A model generated the notes under the pieces. It ran no database searches and was not told where the DNA came from. It saw nothing but the letters and a program-made list of their open reading frames with translations. Positions 1 to 9,356 of a stretch of DNA of 64,000 nt are shown in pieces. The position numbers and the translations under genes were made by a program. Each line of letters begins with the position of its first letter. Positions within the stretch are counted from its first letter, which is position 1. The stretch is from Falsibacillus pallidus (GTDB lineage: Bacteria > Bacillota > Bacilli > Bacillales > DSM-25281), in contig NZ_QQAY01000003.1 of assembly GCF_003350505.1 (NCBI RefSeq), positions 124,001 to 188,000 on the forward strand, in the 5' to 3' direction.

Positions 1-1
1 C

Positions 2-457
2 ACAAGCGTTGAAGGTTTTGTTGCGGATAATTCGGCGGCATATGCGAAAGAAGCCACGGACGATATGAAAGAGATGAAGATAACGAAAGATAAATATTAC
101 TATTATGTTTCGAGGGCATACGCAACACGAAACGGGCTTGATATCATGAAAGTGAAAGGCGTTGCGCTCAACAAAGATTTCGATAACATGCGAAGCCTTG
201 CGGATATCATTATCAACGAACAAGACAAGCGAATGAAGGATATCCCGAAAAAAGCCGACCATAAGGATATCAATGTCGTGATTAAATATCGTAGGGACGC
301 TTCCGATCGTGAAATAAAAGCAATCGAATATATGAAAGAATTAACGTATGATCTTGACGCAGCAATCAACGGTTGGAAGAAACCGAAATATGGATTTTCA
401 TACCAGGCGGACGGGGACAAGATAAAAGAAATTGAAGCATTCATTGAGGGAGAATGA
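2..457 (+). CDS. Unrecognised protein, C-terminal part (gene enters from left edge)
   Basis: The reading frame is open from base 2, so the true start lies left of the window; the ATG at 65 is internal. About 151 residues are visible. The product is charged and mostly helical in appearance, with a YYYYVSRAYATRNG stretch, several Lys/Glu-rich segments and the ending EIEAFIEGE. No membrane segment, lipobox or catalytic motif is visible in this part. I do not recognise the family. It is the only plus-strand gene before 5.2 kb and ends ahead of a bidirectional terminator at 504-543. It could be the tail of a longer surface or accessory protein; the missing N-terminus would decide. Confidence 0.6.
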   Translation, partial: TSVEGFVADNSAAYAKEATDDMKEMKITKDKYYYYVSRAYATRNGLDIMKVKGVALNKDFDNMRSLADIIINEQDKRMKDIPKKADHKDINVVIKYRRDASDREIKAIEYMKELTYDLDAAINGWKKPKYGFSYQADGDKIKEIEAFIEGE

Positions 458-503
458 TTTCTTACTGTATTTAACCAGAAAAGCAAACTATATTCCATTA
501 AAT

Positions 504-543
504 GAAAAGAGAGCCGAAACAATATGACTTCGGTTCTCTTTTC
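504..543. terminator. Bidirectional intrinsic terminator
   Basis: Near-perfect stem with arms at 505-518 (AAAAGAGAGCCGAA) and 529-542, A-rich on one side and T-rich on the other. It can end both the plus-strand gene at 2-457 and the minus-strand small-gene cluster at 584-825. Confidence 0.8.
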
Positions 544-555
544 ATTAGTATAAGT

Positions 556-578
556 GTGACAGGCATTGATCCTGTCAC
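556..578 (-). other. 8-bp perfect hairpin after the 20-codon ORF
   Basis: GTGACAGG at 556-563 pairs with CCTGTCAC at 571-578 around a 7-nt loop. No T-tract follows it in either direction, so it is not a classical terminator. It lies directly downstream of the micro-ORF at 584-646 and may protect the 3' end of that transcript. Confidence 0.5.
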
Positions 579-583
579 CTTCG

Positions 584-646
584 TTATGCTCCATCCTTCT
601 CCACATAAATAGCATTCAGACGTTTTACCTGTATAATCATCATCAT
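584..646 (-). CDS. Micro-ORF, 20 codons, shares core with the 25-codon ORF at 972-1049
   Basis: A 20-codon frame opens with three successive ATG codons (646, 643, 640) behind the Shine-Dalgarno sequence AAAGGGG; the second or third ATG has the better spacing. The peptide contains VKRLNA, matching VRKLNA in the micro-ORF at 972-1049. It starts 33 nt after the stop of the yrzI-like gene, so both are probably on one mRNA. Too short for homology to be secure. Coding status is an inference from the ribosome binding site, the position and the shared core. Confidence 0.4.
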   Translation of the reverse strand: MMMIIQVKRLNAIYVEKDGA

Positions 647-678
647 AACCCCTTTCTTTTCGTTTGTAATTCATACGA

Positions 679-825
679 TTACAGCATATACGGATTGATT
701 AACGTTTGATGTTTATCGCGGTTCGTTTCATATAATTGAGCTACAGTTTCATCACGAACAGCTTCTTCCAATGATTTTTGGCGTTTTTTAATTGTTACTG
801 TCATAAATAGGATGTTCAAAGTCAT
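679..825 (-). CDS. yrzI: YrzI-family small protein
   Basis: A 48-residue protein beginning MTLNILFMTVTIKKRQ, with the hydrophobic start and the TIKKR motif typical of the Bacillus YrzI small-protein family, sometimes described as probable sporulation proteins of unknown function. Start at 825 chosen because GAGGTGA sits just upstream; the longer open frame to 927 would run through a terminator. B. subtilis also carries yrzI close to yrhC, which supports the assignment. Its own promoter is not obvious; the gene follows two tandem terminators and may rely on read-through. Confidence 0.7.
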   Translation of the reverse strand: MTLNILFMTVTIKKRQKSLEEAVRDETVAQLYETNRDKHQTLINPYML

Positions 826-863
826 TTTTATCACCTCGCTTCTGCTTAAAATAAGTGCAAATC

Positions 864-898
864 CATAAAAAAACACAAGAGGATAGAGTCCCCTTGTG
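864..898 (-). terminator. Second of two tandem terminators after the 25-codon ORF
   Basis: Stem CACAAG (874-879) with CTTGTG (893-898) plus further pairs, followed on the minus strand by seven T. It stands between the small gene at 972-1049 and yrzI. Confidence 0.65.
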
Positions 899-905
899 AT
901 AGACA

Positions 906-943
906 CAAAAAGACCGCAGGAATTCAAATTCGTCCTGCGGTCT
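906..943 (-). terminator. First terminator after the 25-codon ORF
   Basis: Perfect 10-bp stem, AGACCGCAGG at 911-920 with CCTGCGGTCT at 934-943, followed on the minus strand by TTTTT. It lies about 30 nt after the stop codon of the micro-ORF at 972-1049. Confidence 0.8.
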
Positions 944-971
944 GGAAATGCACGTTTAATTAAATTCTAAA

Positions 972-1049
972 TTAACGCGGACTGAATCCTTCAGCGGCCG
1001 AACATAATGTATTATTTAGTTTTGCAGCATTTAATTTTCTTACCAACAT
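972..1049 (-). CDS. Stand-alone micro-ORF, 25 codons, with own promoter, RBS and terminator
   Basis: ATG at 1049 stands 9 nt after an ideal AAGGAGG. The 25-residue product begins MLVRKLNAAK, has one Cys in NNTLCSAAEG and ends FSPR. A good sigma-A promoter (TTTACA, 17 nt, TATACT) lies about 40-70 nt upstream and a strong terminator about 30 nt downstream, so this looks like a complete monocistronic gene. No signal peptide or membrane helix is visible. The family is not recognised; the VRKLNA core recurs in the 20-codon ORF at 584-646. A regulatory RNA that merely contains this ORF is an alternative. Confidence 0.55.
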   Translation of the reverse strand: MLVRKLNAAKLNNTLCSAAEGFSPR

Positions 1050-1088
1050 ATCATTCGACCTCCTTGTTAGTTTCCAATCACAATGGTA

Positions 1089-1117
1089 AGTATATCCAAT
1101 TAGTTATGGTTTGTAAA
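1089..1117 (-). promoter_or_regulatory. Sigma-A promoter for the 25-codon micro-ORF
   Basis: On the minus strand the -35 TTTACA (1117-1112) and -10 TATACT (1094-1089) are separated by 17 nt. Predicted transcription start near 1082, giving a leader of about 33 nt. Confidence 0.7.
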
Positions 1118-1140
1118 CCCTTTTTTTCCTTTTTTTATAA

Positions 1141-1181
1141 AAAATAAAAACCATGCTGATCTAATTGATATCAACATGGTT
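1141..1181 (-). terminator. Terminator after yrhC
   Basis: Arms AACCATGCTGAT (1149-1160) and ATCAACATGGTT (1170-1181) pair with one wobble and are followed on the minus strand by TTTTTATTTT. Confidence 0.8.
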
Positions 1182-1191
1182 GAAATAAGCT

Positions 1192-1440
1192 TTATTTTTT
1201 GCTCAGAAAATCCTGTCCTTCTTCTGACTCATTGAGGATTTTTCGAAGTTTGATAGATTGAAAGAAAAAGTATGCAGCGAATGCAGTGGATGCCAATGTA
1301 CCGGCCATTAACGCATATTCTTTATGAAGTGTTTTGCCGGCAGCAGGAATCACTACACCGATATATAAAAAAGCACTGAGTGCCATTAAGATAAATGCAA
1401 ATCTTTTATAGTCCATCATTTTATTAAATACGTTTTTCAA
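1192..1440 (-). CDS. yrhC: YrhC-family membrane protein
   Basis: About 82 residues with two hydrophobic segments (about residues 12-32 and 41-61), matching in size, topology and position the YrhC proteins that sit beside mccB in Bacillus; their function is unknown. The frame opens at a GTG at 1449, followed by an ATG at 1446, but both lie too close to the GAGG. The TTG at 1440 has the best spacing, so the start is uncertain by three codons. A terminator separates it from mccB, and no promoter of its own is obvious, so it may be expressed partly by read-through from the CymR-controlled operon. Confidence 0.65.
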   Translation of the reverse strand: MKNVFNKMMDYKRFAFILMALSAFLYIGVVIPAAGKTLHKEYALMAGTLASTAFAAYFFFQSIKLRKILNESEEGQDFLSKK

Positions 1441-1552
1441 AGTCATCACCTCATCCGATGCTTTTTACTACTCTTCTACTGTAACATATCTGCAGAAGAA
1501 TAGAGGATGCAATAACTGGGAACTAATTGGAAAATGGTTTCGTATCGCAAAT

Positions 1553-1584
1553 CAAAAAAGAAGCAGGAACATCCCCGCTTCTTC
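1553..1584 (-). terminator. Terminator after mccB
   Basis: GAAGC-based stem (1560-1567 with 1574-1582) around a short loop, followed on the minus strand by TTTTTT. It ends the yrrT-mccB operon. Confidence 0.7.
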
Positions 1585-1594
1585 TCATTTCATT

Positions 1595-3656
<2,062 letters not shown>

Positions 3657-3685
3657 ATTTCTCCCTACTCCTTTGCCGCTGTTGA

Positions 3686-4381
3686 TTAAGATAATGCCGA
3701 TACCATTTTCATCACGAGGTTCGCAGAGTTTAATGCGGCAGTTTCCAGGAATTGTTCAAATGATACATCCGATTCTTTTCCTGCGATATCAGATAATGAA
3801 CGAATCACCACAAATGGAACGTTGAACTGATGTGCTACTTGAGCTATGGCAGCTGCTTCCATTTCAACTGCTTGGAGGTCTTGAAACTTTCCTTTGATAT
3901 ATTCAACACGTACAGGATCATTCATGAAAGAGTCACCCGTTGCGATCAGACCCATCACCACTTGAGCATCGGATGTTTCCTTTGCGGCTTCTTCTGCAGT
4001 ACCCATTAATTTTGCATCCGCTGCAAACCCTGCAGGCAGCTGTGGCACCTGTCCGTATTCATAGCCAAATGCAGTGACGTCAACATCATGGTGGCGCACC
4101 TCATTAGAAATGACGACATCCCCCACGTTTAAGGCAGGATTCAAGCCGCCGGCAGAACCTGTGTTGATGATGGCATCCGGTTTGAATCGCTCTAAAAGAA
4201 CTGCCGTTGACATAGCAGCATTTACTTTTCCAATACCTGAACGAAGGAGCACCACATCTTTTCCGTCCATCTGGCCGCTTGTATACTCACATCCTGCAAT
4301 TGTTTCCACTTCAGGATTTGTTATATTGTTCCTTAATAGGGTAACTTCTTCTTCCATTGCTCCGATGATTGCTACTTTCAT
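3686..4381 (-). CDS. mtnN: 5'-methylthioadenosine/S-adenosylhomocysteine nucleosidase
   Basis: A 231-residue nucleoside phosphorylase-fold hydrolase (Pfs/MtnN). It removes adenine from S-adenosylhomocysteine and methylthioadenosine. Visible: the [15 protein letters not shown] loop, the ribose/base-binding METmotif as [10 protein letters not shown], and RSLSDIAG carrying the catalytic Asp. ATG 4381 follows AAAGAGG. It stands between the methyltransferase yrrT, a potential source of S-adenosylhomocysteine, and mccA, which uses the homocysteine that arises after LuxS action (luxS is not in the window). Confidence 0.96.
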   Translation of the reverse strand: MKVAIIGAMEEEVTLLRNNITNPEVETIAGCEYTSGQMDGKDVVLLRSGIGKVNAAMSTAVLLERFKPDAIINTGSAGGLNPALNVGDVVISNEVRHHDVDVTAFGYEYGQVPQLPAGFAADAKLMGTAEEAAKETSDAQVVMGLIATGDSFMNDPVRVEYIKGKFQDLQAVEMEAAAIAQVAHQFNVPFVVIRSLSDIAGKESDVSFEQFLETAALNSANLVMKMVSALS

Positions 4382-4396
4382 GAATAAAACCTCTTT

Positions 4397-5035
4397 CTAT
4401 TTTTTTATCGCTTCCATTATCCAAACGAAATCATTGCAGCGATTAAATGAAACTTCAAAGCCCGTTTTTTGGGCGATATCAGTCAAAACGGGAATAGTTG
4501 TGTAGTATTCCCTTTTAAGATCTTCGGCCAAATTATGAAATCCGTCGCTTTCAGCTTTTTTAATGGCTTCCAGATAAGCCTCTTTTGTTTCATACATCGT
4601 ATCTGCAAACACTATTTTACCATCAATCTTTAATAGCCTGCCATAGATTGAAAAAGCTTCTAGTTTTTCTTCATCAGTGAGATGGTGAAATGCGTATGTG
4701 CTGACGATCGTATCAATATTTTCATCCACCTCGAATTGAATGAAATCCCCATCGATGATTTTCGTCCTGCCCTGAAGTTTTTCTTCTCCAATTGCCCTCA
4801 TCTCTTTTGAAGGTTCAATTGCAATCACTTTCAGCCCCTTGTCCAGAAGCTTTAATGTCAAATTACCGGTACCCATTCCAAATTCCACTACAGTTCCGTT
4901 TGAGCGTTCTGCAACCGCTTCAAGGATGTGATCATAATATTGAAACACCTTTGCATATTCAGCATCATTTCCCGTAACTGAATTATCATAAGAATCTGCC
5001 CAATCCTGAAATAATTCCAAAAATTCTCTGCCCAT
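4397..5035 (-). CDS. yrrT: SAM-dependent methyltransferase YrrT
   Basis: A 212-residue class I methyltransferase: motif I VVEFGMGTGNLT, then VIAIEPSKEM for the ribose-binding acidic residue and the STYAFHHLTDEEK block. Substrate unknown; YrrT proteins are conserved as the first gene of this sulfur operon. The promoter region (5036-5110) carries a 27-bp CymR-like dyad. The next gene mtnN begins 15 nt after its stop. Confidence 0.9.
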   Translation of the reverse strand: MGREFLELFQDWADSYDNSVTGNDAEYAKVFQYYDHILEAVAERSNGTVVEFGMGTGNLTLKLLDKGLKVIAIEPSKEMRAIGEEKLQGRTKIIDGDFIQFEVDENIDTIVSTYAFHHLTDEEKLEAFSIYGRLLKIDGKIVFADTMYETKEAYLEAIKKAESDGFHNLAEDLKREYYTTIPVLTDIAQKTGFEVSFNRCNDFVWIMEAIKK

Positions 5036-5062
5036 AGATGGTCCGCTCCCTATTAATTTATA

Positions 5063-5089
5063 TAATTCCTATCTGTATAGTATGAATTA
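5063..5089 (-). promoter_or_regulatory. CymR-like operator upstream of yrrT
   Basis: A 27-bp interrupted dyad, TAATTCCTAT then ctgt then ATAGTATGAATTA on the plus strand, lies 28 nt before the yrrT start. The ATAGGAATTA half (minus strand) matches what is known of CymR sites upstream of B. subtilis sulfur genes. The cymR gene itself lies at 26348-26767 in this window. Binding is inferred. Confidence 0.6.
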
Positions 5090-5199
5090 AATTAAAAACT
5101 GTTCTTACTCTATCACAATCTCACATTTCAATCAACAGAATTGTATCTTGAAAACCTCATGGATGACAGGCTAAAATGTAGCTTAGAGGAGTGAAGGAT

Positions 5200-5409
5200 A
5201 TGAATATTCATTTTGATATGATTGAGGATAAGGTGGAGTTTTATGAAGCTGCAAGCCTAAAAGGCCTGGAACAGATGGTCAATGAAAAGATCGAGCAGAA
5301 TAAAGCTATCATGCTGAGTGTGCATCATGTATCCCATAGCGTCCAATTTGGGGATGATGGGAAGAAGCATTATTCTGCTGTGGTCCACTATAAATTAATA
5401 AAAGGATGA
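5200..5409 (+). CDS. yrzA: YrzA-family (DUF2536) small protein
   Basis: A 69-residue protein with an EFYEA motif, a helical middle and a C-terminal VQFGDDGKKHYSAVVHYK strand. Size, sequence style and position, divergent from yrrT, match YrzA (DUF2536), function unknown. ATG 5200 is preferred over the in-frame GTG at 5191 because AGAGGAG and GAAGG lie upstream at usable distance. Ends at a shared terminator with yrrS. Confidence 0.8.
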   Translation: MNIHFDMIEDKVEFYEAASLKGLEQMVNEKIEQNKAIMLSVHHVSHSVQFGDDGKKHYSAVVHYKLIKG

Positions 5410-5441
5410 ATCCATTTAAAACCTGGATTCATCCTTTTTTT
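5402..5441. terminator. Bidirectional terminator between yrzA and yrrS
   Basis: Perfect 12-bp stem, AAGGATGAATCC (5402-5413) with GGATTCATCCTT (5424-5435), then a T-run on the plus strand. Confidence 0.85.
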
Positions 5442-5453
5442 ATTAAGTGTTCA

Positions 5454-6155
5454 TTATTGTAGAGATTTGAGTTCCTGAACTTTTGTCGGCTTCCAGCCTT
5501 CGCCGTCCACCCACTGAAGGAATACCCGGTATTTTTGGGTCTGGTCTTTAGAAGCAACAGTCCCGACAGAAGAATCAGGGCTTCCTCCGTTGCCAATGAA
5601 CCAAACGGTCATGTTGTCCTGCGGGATCCCAGTTGCATAAGAAAGGGCTTTGACCTTTTCATTCCAATCGGGGGTTCCTTCATCATATGATGAAACATGA
5701 TCACCTGACTGGCTGGTGCCTACTGGACTCCAGTCCGGATTTTCATAAGTCTTGGCTACGTTTGGATCATTGCTGTCATCAGGGACCTCATTTGCTTCGC
5801 CCAGATCAGCTGCAGGCTGTTCTTCCTGAGTGTCCTGCTGTTTATTTTCATCGGATGAATCAGCATTTTTATCTCCTGATTCATCTGTATTTGATTGATC
5901 ACTATTTGCATCTTCGGAATTATTCTGACTGGAGTCATCCGATTCAGATCCAGATGGCTCCGTCGTTTTGGGTTCATGCTGAGATGCCCCCTGCTCTTTG
6001 ACAGGATCTTTCCCGCCTAAGAAAATTTTGCTTCCTACCACCAAAATCAAAATGATCACTAGGATGATCAATGAATTTAATATAATATTCGTTTTGCGGC
6101 GCTTGGCTCTTTGGGAAGAGCGTGAACCGCCAAATGAATTATAGTCTTTAGGCAT
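5454..6155 (-). CDS. yrrS: YrrS-like membrane-anchored protein (DUF1510)
   Basis: 233 residues: a basic cytoplasmic N-terminus (SQRAKRRKTN), one membrane helix at about residues 24-46, a long acidic Ser/Asp/Glu/Gln-rich linker (about 50-130), and a C-terminal folded domain of about 90 residues (DUF1510 region) outside the membrane. Paired with the penicillin-binding protein gene pbpI, 72 nt downstream of it, as in B. subtilis, where yrrS lies with yrrR/pbpI. Likely works at the septum or spore cortex with PbpI; the exact role is not known. Confidence 0.85.
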   Translation of the reverse strand: MPKDYNSFGGSRSSQRAKRRKTNIILNSLIILVIILILVVGSKIFLGGKDPVKEQGASQHEPKTTEPSGSESDDSSQNNSEDANSDQSNTDESGDKNADSSDENKQQDTQEEQPAADLGEANEVPDDSNDPNVAKTYENPDWSPVGTSQSGDHVSSYDEGTPDWNEKVKALSYATGIPQDNMTVWFIGNGGSPDSSVGTVASKDQTQKYRVFLQWVDGEGWKPTKVQELKSLQ

Positions 6156-6227
6156 ATCTGTCCCTCCATTTCATTGCCATTATCATACCATGACTTTTCA
6201 TCCACATGAAGGAATATATCATATTTT

Positions 6228-7991
6228 CTATTGATTTGGCAGTGCCTCATTTCCTGTTTGTTGATCTTTTTCATAGAGAAATTGGACAATATCAGCAAAC
6301 ATCGGATTTACTCCACCTTCTCCGTCAGCAACATCCAAATTTACAACAGCCAAAGCATATCTTGGCTTTTCAAAAGGGAAATAGCCTGCAAACCATTTAT
6401 TATATAAATCCCCTTTTCCGGTCTGGGCAGTCCCGGATTTTCCTGCCACATCATATGGAAGCCCATTTAGTGACTTGCCTGTCCCATTCTCTCCTGTGAC
6501 AACAAGCCTTAAAAGCCTCTGCAGCTTGATTGCTGTATAAGGCGAAATGGTACTTCCATCAAGATCCTTTTCGGGGAATTCAAACATGGCTGTCCCATTT
6601 TGATAGTCAATTTCTGAAACGGCACGGGCCATTTTTTTCTCCCCTCCCCTAGCAATCGCTGCCATCATATTGGCAACCGCCAATGGAGTAACACTGACAT
6701 CCTTTTGGCCAATCCCGGTTTGGGCAATGAAATTTGCGTCACTCTTGTTTTCCTCATTGATGAAAATGGTTCCTTTATCTTCTTCAAATTGGTGAAATCC
6801 AGTCACATGATATAGATCGCCCTGCCATCCTGCTCCTCCTATCAACCCTAGTTTTTGTGCGAATGATTCGATAGTGTCCGGGTCTTGCTCCATCAGTTTC
6901 TTTGCCGTCTCTCCAAACGTGCGGTTGCAGCTTTGTGAAAAACTTTCATCGAAATTCAGCTTCCCGAGTTCCCTCGATGCTTCCTTCCCGTATAAATCAG
7001 TACTGCACTCGAAGAATTCTTTTTCATCTGCCGCGCCTTTTTCAATGGCAGCAGCTGCAATGACGGTTTTAAAAACAGAACCCGGGGTTTCTTGCTTTAA
7101 CATATAATTGACCGCCCCGCCATTTTTATAAGGATCTTTTTCGCTGCGGTCAGGAAGGGATGCCATCGCAAGGATATCCCCAGTCTTGATATCCAGAAGC
7201 ACTGCCCCTCCTTTTTTCATACCACGTTTTCTCAATATGTCATCAATCCCCATTTGAATCTCTTGATCAATGGTTGTTTTAATATAGACGGGGTAAAAAG
7301 GATTGGCCGGCTCTACATATTTCACCTTGTTGCCGAAAAGCGGCTGTCCTTCCCCATCAACATGATACACCAGCTTTGAGGCCCCGTCAGGAAGGAGGAA
7401 TTCATCAAACGTTTTCTGCAGTCCTTCTACACCTATTGGAGGGATATCAATATCCTTTCGGTCAGGATATTTACGTTTATAAAGATTATCGTTCTTTGCT
7501 GTAAATCCTAATATATCCTCTGCAATATGTGAGCTCACAGCAAATGATTTCTTAACAGCAAACAGCCCGGGAATTTCTAATGAATTGATTTGGTCTTCCT
7601 GGCGGCTGTCAAGGACGATGGGGGTCTTCCCTCCAAGCACCATTGGCTTCGAGGCTTTTTGAACTTCCTCCTCCAGTTGTTGGGATGAAATATGTAAAAT
7701 AGATGCCACTTTTCCTTTATCCCAAACTGTCTTCTTTAAGAAAGGAAAAATGACCACGACAGGCTTCTCTGTAAAGGTAAGCGGATTCCCTTTTCTATCA
7801 AGGAATTGCCCTCTGCCGTCATTGATTTCGAGTTCCTGTGTCCTTTGCGACACGGAAGATTCAATCAAGTTGATATGATGATTCGAAAAATTCTCTGTAG
7901 CAAATAACTGGATTGAGGACAATCTCCACGTTAGAATTGCCAGTCCTATAAATATTAAGATGCCCAATCCATAAATTCTTTTCCGCCGCAC
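6228..7991 (-). CDS. pbpI: Class B penicillin-binding protein (PbpI/PBP4b)
   Basis: 587 residues (B. subtilis YrrR/PbpI 584). N-terminal signal anchor at about residues 8-26, pedestal domain, then the transpeptidase domain with SVFK (nucleophile Ser), SCN in FSQSCNRT and KSG in VAGKSGTAQTGKG. It cross-links peptidoglycan outside the membrane; in B. subtilis it is linked to sporulation. GTG 7991 follows GAGGTGG. Forms an operon with yrrS. Confidence 0.93.
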   Translation of the reverse strand: MRRKRIYGLGILIFIGLAILTWRLSSIQLFATENFSNHHINLIESSVSQRTQELEINDGRGQFLDRKGNPLTFTEKPVVVIFPFLKKTVWDKGKVASILHISSQQLEEEVQKASKPMVLGGKTPIVLDSRQEDQINSLEIPGLFAVKKSFAVSSHIAEDILGFTAKNDNLYKRKYPDRKDIDIPPIGVEGLQKTFDEFLLPDGASKLVYHVDGEGQPLFGNKVKYVEPANPFYPVYIKTTIDQEIQMGIDDILRKRGMKKGGAVLLDIKTGDILAMASLPDRSEKDPYKNGGAVNYMLKQETPGSVFKTVIAAAAIEKGAADEKEFFECSTDLYGKEASRELGKLNFDESFSQSCNRTFGETAKKLMEQDPDTIESFAQKLGLIGGAGWQGDLYHVTGFHQFEEDKGTIFINEENKSDANFIAQTGIGQKDVSVTPLAVANMMAAIARGGEKKMARAVSEIDYQNGTAMFEFPEKDLDGSTISPYTAIKLQRLLRLVVTGENGTGKSLNGLPYDVAGKSGTAQTGKGDLYNKWFAGYFPFEKPRYALAVVNLDVADGEGGVNPMFADIVQFLYEKDQQTGNEALPNQ

Positions 7992-8035
7992 AAAACCACC
8001 TCATCACCATTTTTGACTATTCAAGCAAAAAATAG

Positions 8036-8075
8036 TCAAAAAAAATGTCCAAGCCTTATAGCGGCCTGGACATTT
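8036..8075 (-). terminator. Terminator after greA
   Basis: Stem AAATGTCC...GGACATTT (8043-8055 with 8063-8075) with one wobble, followed on the minus strand by eight T. Confidence 0.85.
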
Positions 8076-8083
8076 ATCAAAAA

Positions 8084-8560
8084 TTATTTAATGTTTGTGA
8101 TACGTACGGACATTTCTCCGCCCGGAGTCTGGACTGATACCTGGTCATCGACTTTATGGCCGAGAAGGCTTTTGGCAATTGGAGAATCATTCGAGATCTT
8201 ACCTTCGAAAGGATCTGCTTCTGCACTGCCGACGATTGTATATGTTTCTTCTTCTCCATTAGGAAGTTCAACGAAAGTCACAGATTTACCCAAAGATACG
8301 ATTCCTGTGACCATTTCATCTTCTTGGATGATTTTAGCGTTTCTGATCATATTCTCTAAAGTAGTGATCCGCCCTTCGACAAATGCCTGCTCCTCTTTCG
8401 CTGAATCATATTCAGAGTTCTCGGAAAGGTCGCCGAAGCTGCGGGCAATCTTGATGCGTTCTACAACTTCTTTTCTTTTTACGGATTTTAAGTGCTCCAA
8501 TTCCTGTTCTAATTTCTCTTTACCTTCTTTAGTCATTGGAAATACTTTTTCTGTACTCAA
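8084..8560 (-). CDS. greA: Transcription elongation factor GreA
   Basis: 158 residues, the normal length. The N-terminal coiled coil carries the two acidic tip residues in [16 protein letters not shown]; the C-terminal FKBP-like domain includes [18 protein letters not shown]. It rescues backtracked RNA polymerase by stimulating transcript cleavage. Start is TTG 8560 behind AAGGAGTG; the next in-frame ATG is nine codons in and would remove conserved residues. The 155-nt gap to udk holds two tandem hairpins. Confidence 0.97.
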   Translation of the reverse strand: MSTEKVFPMTKEGKEKLEQELEHLKSVKRKEVVERIKIARSFGDLSENSEYDSAKEEQAFVEGRITTLENMIRNAKIIQEDEMVTGIVSLGKSVTFVELPNGEEETYTIVGSAEADPFEGKISNDSPIAKSLLGHKVDDQVSVQTPGGEMSVRITNIK

Positions 8561-8641
8561 AACGATTCACTCCTTCTTAGATTAAGAAACCCCCGTTATT
8601 CGGTTCCATTATGTAGTAGTATTTCATTGGGATAAATCAGA

Positions 8642-8689
8642 GCGCGTCCTGTATAAGGGCGCGCATGTTCAGTAAATGATGCATTTACT
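8642..8689 (-). repeat. Two adjacent inverted repeats between udk and greA
   Basis: GCGCGTCCT (8642-8650) pairs with AGGGCGCGC (8656-8664) with one wobble, and AGTAAATG (8671-8678) pairs perfectly with CATTTACT (8682-8689). Neither is followed by a T-run on the minus strand, so they are not intrinsic terminators. The minus-strand TATACA inside the first loop could be a -10 with TTTACT (8676-8671) as -35, but the 15-nt spacer is short. Confidence 0.55.
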
Positions 8690-8715
8690 TCAATATTTTT
8701 ATCTATGCTATCGTA

Positions 8716-9354
8716 TTACAAAAATGACTTTAGTTCAAGAATTGTTTGAATTTTTGTTACCATCAAGTCAATGGCGACATGGTTATGCCCGCCTTCAGGA
8801 ATGATGATATCGGCATAGCGCTTCGTCGGTTCGATGAATTGATTATGCATCGGACGGACCACATTGATGTATTGGTCAATGACAGAATCCATTGTGCGTC
8901 CACGCTCTTTAATGTCCCGCAGCATACGTCTGATGATGCGAAGATCGGCATCCGTATCTACATATAGCTTAATATCCATTAAGTTGCGCAATCTTTCATC
9001 TTCTAATACTAAAATTCCCTCTATAATGATAACATCTTTTGGTTCAACTGTGATTGTTTCATCCGAACGAGTATGGATCGTATAGTCGTAGACAGGCTTC
9101 TCTACAGCTTCATAGTTCAAGAGGCTCTTTAAATGTTCAATCAATAGATCATTATCGAATGCAAGCGGATGATCGTAATTGGTCTTCAACCTCTCCTCAA
9201 ATGGAAGTTCGGATTGGTCCTTGTAATAGTAGTCCTGTTCAATCATAAGAATGGAGTGTCCTGTAAAGTGCTCATAAATGGCTTTTGTGACACTTGTTTT
9301 TCCGGAGCCAGATCCGCCGGCTACTCCAATAACGATAGGTTTGTTACGGCTCAT
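8716..9354 (-). CDS. udk: Uridine/cytidine kinase
   Basis: 212 residues with the Walker [11 protein letters not shown], the nucleoside-binding DYYYKDQ segment, YDHPLAFD and the lid [12 protein letters not shown]. It phosphorylates uridine and cytidine in pyrimidine salvage. It starts 2 nt after the trhP2 stop; AGGAG is inside the end of trhP2. Last gene of the trmR-trhP1-trhP2-udk unit. The greA gene follows after 155 nt. Confidence 0.97.
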   Translation of the reverse strand: MSRNKPIVIGVAGGSGSGKTSVTKAIYEHFTGHSILMIEQDYYYKDQSELPFEERLKTNYDHPLAFDNDLLIEHLKSLLNYEAVEKPVYDYTIHTRSDETITVEPKDVIIIEGILVLEDERLRNLMDIKLYVDTDADLRIIRRMLRDIKERGRTMDSVIDQYINVVRPMHNQFIEPTKRYADIIIPEGGHNHVAIDLMVTKIQTILELKSFL

Positions 9355-9356
9355 TT

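Noticed and set aside
103-615. 170-codon minus-strand ORF.
   Set aside because: Mostly antisense to the plus-strand gene at 2-457 and runs through its terminator.
1-1200. Prophage or integrative element at the left edge.
   Set aside because: No integrase, attachment repeat or phage gene is visible; only an unrecognised gene fragment and micro-ORFs.
8642-8664. Intrinsic terminator after udk.
   Set aside because: The stem is good but no T-run follows on the minus strand.
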